From positions 1 to 5,137 of the forward strand of contig MVCZ01000121.1 in the NCBI GenBank assembly GCA_002049825.1: 5,137 bases of DNA, in the 5' to 3' direction. This document shows, in pieces, positions 1-5,137 of the stretch. The first letter of the stretch is position 1. Each line of letters opens with the position of its first letter. The stretch comes from Candidatus Zhuqueibacterota bacterium 4484_188 (GTDB taxonomy: Bacteria > Calditrichota > Calditrichia > RBG-13-44-9). The notes beneath the pieces are model-generated. The model saw only the letters and a list, made by a program, of their open reading frames with translations, was not told the origin of the DNA and did no database searches. The translations under genes and the position numbers were made by a program.

Positions 1-1310
1 ATGGCACCGTTTCGGTCGGTTACCGGTAGAATGACCGCAAATTCCTCACCGCCGTAGCGCGCCACAATATCATTATCGCGTACAATCTGTTTAAGCAGCG
101 AACTGACCTGCCGCAGAACTTCGTCGCCAGCCGGGTGCCCCAGCGTATCGTTATAATTTTTAAAATTATCCACATCCAGAATCAGCAGCGAAACCGGGAG
201 TTCATTACGCCGGGCACGCGCCAATTCCTCTTTTAAACGAAGCTTGAAAAACCGGTAGTTATGCAAACCGGTCATGCCATCCGTGTAAGAGAGCGCCCGG
301 ACTTTCTCGAAATTTTCGGCATTATTCAATGCTACCGAAAGCATGTTAGTAATAATTCCCAGCATTTCCAACACATCCGGGGGGTATTCGGCATTGGTTA
401 CGCTGGGTCCCAGGCACAGAATGCCGGCAATTTCATCTTTCTGGAACAGCGGTGCAACCACCCGAATTTCCAATTCGCTCAACATGGGAATAATATCTCT
501 GAATTCGCGAACTATATCTTTTAACTGAAACGGCTTTTTAATCAGCTCCAGGTAATGAATTAATTTATCGTGGCGGGATATCTTAAAATTTTCGATTTTC
601 TTATTTAAAAATCCTTTCGATTCCATCACTTCAAATTCATAATGATCTTCCGGGTTTTGAATCATTAACAGTACACTCTTGGCAGTAAAAATACCCAGGG
701 CATTGAGCAGGGCGGTGTTCACCAGATTTTTCGGTTGGGTTTGTCCCATTACCTTAAAACTGATTTCGAAAAGGTTGTGCAGGTCGTAAACTTTTTTCTG
801 TAATTGCTTGTTGGTGTTGGTCAGCACCTGGTTCAAGCGCATAATCTGGTGATTGGCTTCATCCAGTTCGTTGGTTTTGCGCAATAAAGAATCCTGAAGA
901 TTTTTAAAGCGCAGCATGTTTTTCACCCGGGCGTGAAGCTCCTCAAACTCAAATGGTTTGGTAATGTAATCATCGGCGCCGGCTTCCAGGGCAGCCACCA
1001 CTTCGTGCACTTCCTTGCGGGCGGTGACCACGATAATCGGCAGGTAAGATTCCAATTGCAGATTCCGGATTCTGCGGGTTGCGCTAATGCCGTCTAACTT
1101 CGGCATCATCAAATCCATCAGGACAATACCGGGATTTTCCTTATGAATTATTTCAATCACTTCTTCGCTGTTCAGACAACTGATCACTTCAAAATTGCGC
1201 CGGGAAAATTGAATCTTAATCAGCTTGTGAAGACTTGGCTCGTCATCAACTACCAGGATTTTCCGTGTGTTTGTACCAACAAGGTTCTCTCGCATCGTTT
1301 TCTTTACCAT
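1..1310 (-). CDS. Response regulator-diguanylate cyclase (REC-GAF-GGDEF), 3' end truncated by window edge
   Basis: An open minus-strand frame runs from an ATG at 1310 to the left edge (436 codons, no stop). Residues ~16-130 form a receiver domain: acidic pocket D22-D23, phospho-acceptor D66 in VLMDLMMPKLDG, T96, and K118 in the TKPF motif. Residues ~130-178 are a probable coiled coil rich in Leu, Asn and Lys. Residues ~180-335 look like a GAF sensor domain, with the typical ending VAPLFQKDEIAGILCLG and ALNNAENFEKV. GGDEF starts at ~338 (YTDGMTGLHN) and carries D379 and D381, N387, GHPAGD (391-396), an RxxD inhibitory site (R411-D414) and GGEEF at 420-424. These residues are those of an active, product-inhibited diguanylate cyclase that makes c-di-GMP from two GTP in the cytoplasm. 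Phosphorylation by an unseen histidine kinase probably controls it. No strong Shine-Dalgarno precedes the start, only A-rich AAAGAAAA; ATG at 1295 (residue 6) is an alternative. The signal sensed by GAF is unknown. Confidence 0.93.
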   Translation of the reverse strand, partial: MVKKTMRENLVGTNTRKILVVDDEPSLHKLIKIQFSRRNFEVISCLNSEEVIEIIHKENPGIVLMDLMMPKLDGISATRRIRNLQLESYLPIIVVTARKEVHEVVAALEAGADDYITKPFEFEELHARVKNMLRFKNLQDSLLRKTNELDEANHQIMRLNQVLTNTNKQLQKKVYDLHNLFEISFKVMGQTQPKNLVNTALLNALGIFTAKSVLLMIQNPEDHYEFEVMESKGFLNKKIENFKISRHDKLIHYLELIKKPFQLKDIVREFRDIIPMLSELEIRVVAPLFQKDEIAGILCLGPSVTNAEYPPDVLEMLGIITNMLSVALNNAENFEKVRALSYTDGMTGLHNYRFFKLRLKEELARARRNELPVSLLILDVDNFKNYNDTLGHPAGDEVLRQVSSLLKQIVRDNDIVARYGGEEFAVILPVTDRNGA

Positions 1311-1485
1311 GGTTTTCTTTGAAATACTGTTTTCTCTTTGATTACAATCTTTGGCTCCGATTGCGTCCGAATATTCATTTCGGAATAGTCGGTGCAATTC
1401 TTATATAATTGAACTTGTTTCATCGATACTTTCGTTGTAAGTCCACTTCTGATTATAAGAAACACCTTTAAATATACGACATTTC

Positions 1486-1514
1486 TTGCTAAATTTTAAG
1501 TAGAAATGTATAAG
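1486..1514 (+). promoter_or_regulatory. Candidate sigma70-type promoter for the lipoprotein gene
   Basis: TTGCTA at 1486-1491 (4 of 6 matches to TTGACA) and TATAAG at 1509-1514 (5 of 6 to TATAAT) are separated by exactly 17 bp in AT-rich DNA. Transcription would begin near 1521, just before the AGGAG ribosome binding site at 1526-1530, giving a leader of about 20 nt. This is a consensus match only. If the host uses a Bacteroidota-type primary sigma factor, the motif may be meaningless. Confidence 0.35.
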
Positions 1515-1525
1515 TTATTTGTCAC

Positions 1526-1530
1526 AGGAG
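1526..1530 (+). promoter_or_regulatory. Ribosome binding site for the lipoprotein gene (supports the GTG start)
   Basis: AGGAG lies 10 nt upstream of the GTG at 1541, a slightly long but workable spacing. An in-frame TAA at 1511-1513 rules out a start further upstream. The next in-frame ATG would be inside the mature protein and would remove the signal peptide, so GTG is the only sensible start. Confidence 0.7.
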
Positions 1531-1540
1531 TAAGCGGGGC

Positions 1541-1984
1541 GTGAATAAACATCAAATACTTCTACAAAAATTTGCCGCAAAATTTCTCTTATTTGCTGGA
1601 GTGTCACTCGGTTTCATACTACTTTTTGCCAATTGTAATAAAAAAAGCACCGAGCCGGAGAATATGACCTTTCCCGATTCCAGCCTGAGTTTCCAGCAGC
1701 ACATTCATCCCATTTTTCTGCATGATTGTGTTTCAAGCGGATGTCACCAAAGCAGTCAGCCGGCAGCAGGGTTGGATTTGGAAACGCTCACGCCGACATT
1801 TACCAGCGGAAACAACCGCATTGTGGTTTTCCCGAATGACCCGGACCAGAGCATTCTGTATCGTGTGCTGTTAGGCAACTACCTGGGAATATCGCAAATG
1901 CCCAAAAACCGGCTGCAACTAAGCGACGCAAAAATTAAGGCAATCCGAACCTGGATTCAAGAAGGGGCATACATTAATAATTAG
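1541..1984 (+). CDS. Small lipoprotein with a single c-type haem-like motif (CX4CH), cytochrome c-like domain
   Basis: The product has 147 residues and starts at GTG. Residues 1-31 are a signal peptide: K10 and K14, then a hydrophobic core at ~15-30. The likely lipidated Cys is C32 in LLFANC. The -1 Asn and -3 Phe are not the classical lipobox residues, so lipidation is probable rather than certain. A short polar linker follows (KKSTEPE). The mature domain has FQQHIHPIF (~51-59), then C63-VSSG-C68-H69, a CX4CH motif, then GLDLETL, a FPNDPDQSILY segment, QMP with M120, and a C-terminal IRTWIQEGA. This order (xxPIF, C-x4-CH, GL, PxxPxxSxLY, MP, IxxWIxxGA) matches small cytochrome c-like domains of the planctomycete-cytochrome type (PF07635-like). 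H69 would be the proximal and M120 the distal haem ligand. The protein would sit on the periplasmic side of a membrane. Electron-transfer partners are unknown, and no oxidase, reductase or haem-lyase gene is nearby. It is probably transcribed alone, since hisS starts 255 bp downstream. Confidence 0.85.
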   Translation: MNKHQILLQKFAAKFLLFAGVSLGFILLFANCNKKSTEPENMTFPDSSLSFQQHIHPIFLHDCVSSGCHQSSQPAAGLDLETLTPTFTSGNNRIVVFPNDPDQSILYRVLLGNYLGISQMPKNRLQLSDAKIKAIRTWIQEGAYINN

Positions 1985-2027
1985 CGTAGCGGCATTTAGC
2001 CTGTGTTTTGGAGATGAAGACTAAAAT

Positions 2028-2054
2028 GGCAAAATAATTACCGGCAAAATAATT
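2028..2054 (+). repeat. 12-bp direct repeat, two copies with 15-bp period
   Basis: GGCAAAATAATT occurs at 2028-2039 and again at 2043-2054, separated by ACC. The copies are identical. They lie about 45 bp after the lipoprotein stop codon, in AT-rich DNA. This could be a short local duplication or a paired protein-binding site; nothing distinguishes the two. Confidence 0.7.
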
Positions 2055-2080
2055 CTAATATTGATGAAAGGTAACTATCC

Positions 2081-2115
2081 GGCTATTGGCAATTGGCTCT
2101 TTGCTATTCGCATTT
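2081..2115 (+). repeat. Degenerate 7-bp tandem repeat, five units
   Basis: The stretch divides cleanly into GGCTATT, GGCAATT, GGCTCTT, TGCTATT and CGCATTT, consensus GGCtATT. Units 2 and 3 differ from unit 1 by one or two bases, unit 4 by one, and unit 5 is the most diverged. It is non-coding, between the lipoprotein gene and hisS. Short heptameric intergenic arrays are known in several bacterial groups, for example the STRR repeats of cyanobacteria. Whether this family recurs in this genome cannot be seen here. Confidence 0.6.
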
Positions 2116-2203
2116 TACCGAAAATGTTAACAATCAATAAATGAATCCCGGGCACTCGACATTGGTAAAAGAGGTATTTGCCCCGATAATCCGAGCACAG
2201 CAC

Positions 2204-2216
2204 TCCTCCCGGAGGA
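2204..2216 (+). promoter_or_regulatory. GC-rich dyad in the hisS leader
   Basis: TCCTCCCGGAGGA is a perfect dyad around a single central C. As RNA it would fold into a 5-bp stem with a 3-nt loop. Its left arm includes ACTCCT (2202-2207), which is also complementary to the hisS ribosome binding site region AGGAGT (2229-2234). The two pairings exclude each other. A regulatory role is inference only. Confidence 0.3.
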
Positions 2217-2228
2217 AACAGACGAAAC

Positions 2229-2233
2229 AGGAG
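2229..2233 (+). promoter_or_regulatory. Ribosome binding site of hisS (supports the GTG start)
   Basis: AGGAG is 6 nt upstream of the GTG at 2240, close to ideal spacing. An in-frame TAA at 2234-2236 prevents any earlier start. The first in-frame ATG (2300, residue 21) would delete the conserved GTRDFLP segment, so GTG is the real start. Confidence 0.85.
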
Positions 2234-2239
2234 TAACAG

Positions 2240-3625
2240 GTGAAAAAAAAGATTCAACCGAGGATTTACAAGGGTACCCGCGATTTTTTACCCGAACAGA
2301 TGGTGAAACGCAATTTCGTAATTGATAAAATAAAGATTGTTTTTGAGCGATTCGGTTTCGAGCCGCTGGAAACGCCCACTATGGAATTATGGGAAACGCT
2401 TTCGGGTAAATACGGCGAAGAAGGCGACCGGCTCACTTACCGGTTTACCGACCGGGGAAAACGTGAGGTCGGTCTGCGCTACGATTTAACCGTGCCGCTT
2501 TCCCGGGTAGTTGCCATGTATCCGCAAATTCCCAAGCCTTTCAAGCGCTACCAGATTCAGCCGGTGTGGCGGGCAGATAAACCGCAAAAGGGACGCTTCC
2601 GGGAATTTTACCAGTGCGATGTGGATATCGTGGGCAGCTACTCGGTGTTAGCCGATGCCGAAATCATCGCGGTTTTGCATGAATCGCTAAGAGCGCTGGG
2701 TTTCAGCAAATTTAAAATTCGTCTGAACAGCCGGAAAATTCTACGGGGAATTACCGAAGTATCGCAGGCAGGATTGGAGAAAGAGGCGGATGTATGCCGG
2801 GCAATTGATAAAATCGACAAAATAGGTGCGGAAGGTGTGGAAGCGGAATTGTTGAAACGAGAAATTCCCCGGGCAAGCACCAGCCTGATCATGCAATTTT
2901 TAGCACTGGGCGGCACCAATGAAGAGAAACTCGACCAAACCGCTGATTTGCTGAAAAACAGTTCCGCCGGCATGGAAGGCATTAATGAAATGCGGGAATT
3001 AATGAAATACGCTCAATTGTATGAGATTCCTGTCGAAAATCTGCTTTTTGATCTTACCCTGGCACGAGGGTTGGACTATTACACCGGTCCAATTTTTGAA
3101 ACGATAGTAGAAGAACCGCAAATCGGCAGTATTACCGGCGGCGGTCGTTATGACCGGTTGATCGGTCTTTTCTCCGGGCAGGAACAACCCGCCACCGGAA
3201 GCAGCATCGGGTTGGAGCGGATTATCACTGTTATGGATGAACTGCACATGTTCCCCGATTATTTGAAAACGCCGGTGCAAGTGCTGGTCACCGTTTTCGA
3301 TTCCGACTCGATTGCCTATTCCATAAAAGTAGCCACCCTGCTGCGAAAAGCGGGAATTAACGCCGATATTTATACCGGAAAATCGAAGCTGCGCGGACAA
3401 TTCGGGTTAGCCAACGACAAAGGAATCCCGCTCATCATCATTGCCGGTTCGGACGAAATCGAATCCGCTTCGGTGAGCCTGAAAGATTTGCGAACCGGTA
3501 AACAGCAAACGCTTCCTTTGAACGATTTGCCGGAGACCGTGAAAAGTTTATTTCATGAGCACCATTTTAATGGTTTTGGTAAACGAACCGGTCGCAAACA
3601 CACCGTAGTATACACCGCTGGGTAA
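2240..3625 (+). CDS. hisS: Histidyl-tRNA synthetase (HisRS)
   Basis: The product is a cytoplasmic class II aminoacyl-tRNA synthetase that joins histidine to tRNA-His using ATP. The 461 residues contain every expected block: N-terminal KGTRDFLPEQ (11-20), motif 1 helix and strand region (~25-48), GKYGEEGDRL (56-65), LRYDLTVP (79-86), motif 2 with R111 (PVWRADKPQKGRFREFYQCD, 108-127), the histidine-binding blocks RGLDYYTG (276-283) and GGGRYD (300-305), motif 3 IGLERI with R327, and an HGTP-type anticodon-binding domain (~345-436). Motif 2 resembles HisRS of Bacteroidota, archaea and eukaryotes more than the E. coli type. The start is GTG. The protein is longer than the usual ~420-430 residues. 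The extra C-terminal stretch from L437 onward (FHEHHFNGFGKRTG and beyond) is encoded over the 3' end of the convergent secreted-protein gene and is probably a non-conserved tail gained by read-on into that gene. No amino-acid biosynthesis partner gene is adjacent. Confidence 0.97.
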   Translation: MKKKIQPRIYKGTRDFLPEQMVKRNFVIDKIKIVFERFGFEPLETPTMELWETLSGKYGEEGDRLTYRFTDRGKREVGLRYDLTVPLSRVVAMYPQIPKPFKRYQIQPVWRADKPQKGRFREFYQCDVDIVGSYSVLADAEIIAVLHESLRALGFSKFKIRLNSRKILRGITEVSQAGLEKEADVCRAIDKIDKIGAEGVEAELLKREIPRASTSLIMQFLALGGTNEEKLDQTADLLKNSSAGMEGINEMRELMKYAQLYEIPVENLLFDLTLARGLDYYTGPIFETIVEEPQIGSITGGGRYDRLIGLFSGQEQPATGSSIGLERIITVMDELHMFPDYLKTPVQVLVTVFDSDSIAYSIKVATLLRKAGINADIYTGKSKLRGQFGLANDKGIPLIIIAGSDEIESASVSLKDLRTGKQQTLPLNDLPETVKSLFHEHHFNGFGKRTGRKHTVVYTAG

Positions 3626-5137
3626 GGTTGCGCCGCTTTCGTTAGTGCCGTCCCATTCCAGCGTGTAACTTCCCGGGGTGATATTATCCCGGTAAAGCGT
3701 TTTCACCCGCTGTCCTAAGGCGTTATAAACAAAAAATGTGGCGAAAGTCGAACCGTTCGTGAGTTCCGGAATATCGAAATTGATCGTTGTTTTGGGATTG
3801 AACGGGTTGGGATAATTAGGTTCCAACGCATAAGAATGCGGAATAGTACCGGTATTTACGATTTTTCCGCTGCCGGCATGAGGCAGTGCCGAAACAGGAC
3901 CATGGAAGGTTTTCACACCATTTAAATCCACATCCACTAATTTATACCAGTAGGTTACCCCGTTGACCACAAGATTATCGGTATACTGATAATTGCGGTG
4001 GTTGGTGGAATTCAACTGACCTTTCAGATCATCATTATTCTTGTAGGTAGCAATTGTCTGGTAGCCACTGTTTTGGGCAACCGAACGCACAATTTCGAAA
4101 CCGACATTATCAATTTCAGACTCGGTTGTCCATTTTAAGGTAACCTTTCCATCCTGGGCAATCGCGGTAAATGACGCCAGTGAAACCGGCAGTGAACCGT
4201 CGTCCAGGATATCTCCGGTTGAACGCGGCATAATCTGGTAACCGCCGTCATAGGGAGAAGAATTATCGTATTGGGTGAAAATGCCTTTCACATCTTTTGG
4301 CCAGCTCGGTTCAGGGTTATCATCCAGGTCAGTATCGCTATCCACGCGAAGGGTTAACAGACTGGTACCGCCGTCATCAGTAATTTCAATGTTTGCACTG
4401 TTTCCGGATGTGGGCCAGGATCCACCGCCGCCGGTATTCGATACATGCTGGATACCGATCAGCATTCCTTCGTAATCTTCCGGTGATGCCAGTAACTGGG
4501 CAATGGTTTTAATGGCGGGAGACGGCATTACGCCGGCGCCATTGTCGGTAATGTCGGTAGTGGCATCATCCGGGATTATTTCGGTTTTGCCATTGTATTG
4601 ATCCAGCGCGCCAACCACGGTATAGCTGTTGCCGAGTGTAATGGTGGTTGTGCTCGCACTAAATTTGAATAAATTAATCCCGCCAAAAGCATCCTGCAAA
4701 CACACATCAAGATTTGAAGCTGAAAAAGTCCCGCTTGCTACGGTTGCCACGCCAATTACCCGGGCATAATAGTTCTTATATTTTAAAACACCATTCGCAT
4801 CTACTTCCTTAATCTTTCCGCTGCCGTTAGAAATGGCACTGGTGCCCCAGAACAAACCGTAGGTGGCACTGGTAGCAGAAGCATCCAATCCGGCATCAGT
4901 CACTTGAATATAGTATTCGACACGCGCCCCGTTGGCTTGCACCGGAAGCGTTCCCTGGTAGGTATCGCCACCGGTATTGCTCATGGCAATATCCGTCTGA
5001 GCAACACCATCTACAGAGTATTTAATAAGGGCAACATAGGGCGGTGTACCGCCGGTGATATCACATTGAACATAACAGGTTTGCAGAGCGGTGGGAACGG
5101 TATGTTCGCGGGAGACATTTGAAATTGTCAAAGCAGA
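3548..5137 (-). CDS. Secreted multidomain protein with OB-fold-like and FN3-like domains and a C-terminal T9SS sorting domain, 5' end truncated by window edge
   Basis: The minus-strand frame is open from the right edge to a TAA at 3550-3548, giving 529 residues in view. The N-terminus and any signal peptide lie outside; a TTG at 5131 is an internal Leu, not a start. Numbering from the edge: ~5-85 Ig-like beta sandwich (TGGTPPYVALIKYSVDG, then ARVEYYIQVTDAG); ~122-312 an OB-fold-like region as in the YhcR-type/DUF5689-like family (ARVIGVATVASGTF, CLQDAFGGINLF, YNGKTEIIPDD, YEGMLIGI, RVDSDTDLDDN, GYQIMPRSTGDI); ~316-415 an FN3-like domain (LPVSLASFTA, KVTLKWTTESE, GFEIVRS); ~436-529 a type IX sorting domain (NYPNPFNP at 441-448, GQRVKTL, LEWDGTN, LPSGVYYGVF, KTIKMVLMK). 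Export through the Sec system and T9SS to the surface or medium is inferred from the last domain. No catalytic motif is visible, so any enzyme domain would be in the missing part; similar OB-fold modules accompany nucleases or lamin-tail domains. Its last 78 bp overlap hisS in antisense. Confidence 0.9.
   Translation of the reverse strand, partial: SALTISNVSREHTVPTALQTCYVQCDITGGTPPYVALIKYSVDGVAQTDIAMSNTGGDTYQGTLPVQANGARVEYYIQVTDAGLDASATSATYGLFWGTSAISNGSGKIKEVDANGVLKYKNYYARVIGVATVASGTFSASNLDVCLQDAFGGINLFKFSASTTTITLGNSYTVVGALDQYNGKTEIIPDDATTDITDNGAGVMPSPAIKTIAQLLASPEDYEGMLIGIQHVSNTGGGGSWPTSGNSANIEITDDGGTSLLTLRVDSDTDLDDNPEPSWPKDVKGIFTQYDNSSPYDGGYQIMPRSTGDILDDGSLPVSLASFTAIAQDGKVTLKWTTESEIDNVGFEIVRSVAQNSGYQTIATYKNNDDLKGQLNSTNHRNYQYTDNLVVNGVTYWYKLVDVDLNGVKTFHGPVSALPHAGSGKIVNTGTIPHSYALEPNYPNPFNPKTTINFDIPELTNGSTFATFFVYNALGQRVKTLYRDNITPGSYTLEWDGTNESGATLPSGVYYGVFATGSFTKTIKMVLMK

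Larger units (their letters stand above)
1311..1540. promoter_or_regulatory. Divergent intergenic region between the GGDEF gene and the lipoprotein gene
   Basis: This 230-bp AT-rich stretch separates two gene starts that point away from each other, so it must hold both promoters unless one gene is fed from elsewhere. A rightward promoter candidate is listed separately. A perfect TATAAT hexamer lies on the plus strand at 1404-1409, and another on the minus strand at 1457-1452. Neither has a recognisable -35 element at 16-18 bp. The minus-strand hexamer would give the GGDEF gene a leader of about 140 nt. I saw no clear operator, riboswitch or small ORF here. Confidence 0.5.
1985..2239. other. 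Intergenic region and hisS leader
   Basis: No gene is supported in these 255 bp. They contain a 12-bp direct repeat, a five-unit 7-bp tandem array and a GC-rich dyad just before the hisS ribosome binding site, each listed separately. A further weak stem could form between GGGCA (2150-2154) and TGCCC (2179-2183) with a 24-nt loop. I found no T-box signature, no run of His codons that would suggest an attenuator peptide, and no convincing intrinsic terminator for the upstream gene. The hisS promoter is presumably here, but I could not point to it. Confidence 0.6.

Noticed and set aside
261..528. Plus-strand open frames of 87 and 61 codons
   Set aside because: They lie fully antisense to the GAF/GGDEF part of the minus-strand diguanylate cyclase, whose motifs are unmistakable. 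The translations resemble no known family and have no good ribosome binding site.
1524..1533. Identical 10-mer ACAGGAGTAA upstream of both rightward genes (also 2227-2236)
   Set aside because: It is centred on the Shine-Dalgarno sequence, and only a few additional bases are shared. Chance similarity around two strong ribosome binding sites is the simplest explanation.
1991..2028. Possible terminator after the lipoprotein gene
   Set aside because: CATTTAG and CTAAAATG can pair only with a bulge and a 21-nt loop. There is no GC-rich stem and no T-run, so it does not resemble an intrinsic terminator.
2075..2257. Minus-strand frame of 60 codons across the intergenic region into the hisS start
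   Set aside because: It covers the hisS ribosome binding site and the heptamer repeat on the opposite strand, has no ribosome binding site of its own and shows no recognisable domain.
2638..3400. Minus-strand open frames of 114 and 133 codons inside hisS
   Set aside because: hisS is intact with all class II motifs across this region, so the antisense frames are by-products of its codon use.
4275..5122. Plus-strand frames of 66 and 72 codons at the right end
   Set aside because: Both are antisense to the conserved Ig-like and OB-fold-like domains of the minus-strand secreted protein.
5129..5131. TTG as start codon of the secreted protein
   Set aside because: The frame stays open upstream to the window edge (Ala, Ser codons), no signal peptide follows the TTG, and the sequence begins in the middle of an Ig-like strand, so the gene continues beyond the window.
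1..5137. Mobile element, CRISPR array, tRNA/rRNA or defence island
   Set aside because: No transposase, terminal inverted repeats, regularly spaced long repeats, tRNA cloverleaf or defence-type protein motifs were seen in either strand.

Overview
The window looks like ordinary chromosomal DNA from a Gram-negative bacterium of the FCB superphylum, or a related lineage such as Calditrichota, Ignavibacteria or KSB1-type phyla. The main clue is the secreted protein at the right end. It closes with a type IX secretion (T9SS) sorting domain of the 'NYPNPFNP' type, common in those lineages. A lipoprotein with a CX4CH haem-like motif and a histidyl-tRNA synthetase with the 'LRYDLTVP / FREFYQCD' sequence style fit this reading. 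Placement below superphylum level is inference.

Layout, left to right. (1) Positions 1-1310, minus strand: a response regulator-diguanylate cyclase (REC, coiled coil, GAF, GGDEF), cut by the left edge just after its GGEEF motif. (2) 1311-1540: an AT-rich divergent intergenic region with a plausible sigma70-type promoter for the rightward gene. (3) 1541-1984, plus strand: a small lipoprotein with a single c-type haem-like motif. (4) 1985-2239: an intergenic region with two small direct-repeat structures, one a five-unit array of 7-bp repeats, and a possible structured leader just before hisS. (5) 2240-3625, plus strand: hisS, histidyl-tRNA synthetase, complete. (6) 3548-5137, minus strand: the C-terminal part of a large secreted multidomain protein (Ig-like, OB-fold-like, FN3-like, T9SS sorting domain). 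Its N-terminus lies beyond the right edge.

The genes do not form one pathway. They are a c-di-GMP signalling protein, an envelope redox-like lipoprotein, a housekeeping translation enzyme and an exported surface or extracellular protein, with changes of strand between neighbours. The most unusual arrangement is the tail-to-tail overlap of hisS with the secreted-protein gene. The last 25 HisRS codons are the exact codon-on-codon antisense of the conserved sorting domain, and each gene's TAA stop lies opposite a TTA leucine codon of the other. I see no CRISPR array, transposase, tRNA, rRNA, phage gene or defence gene, and no convincing evidence of a new multi-gene system.
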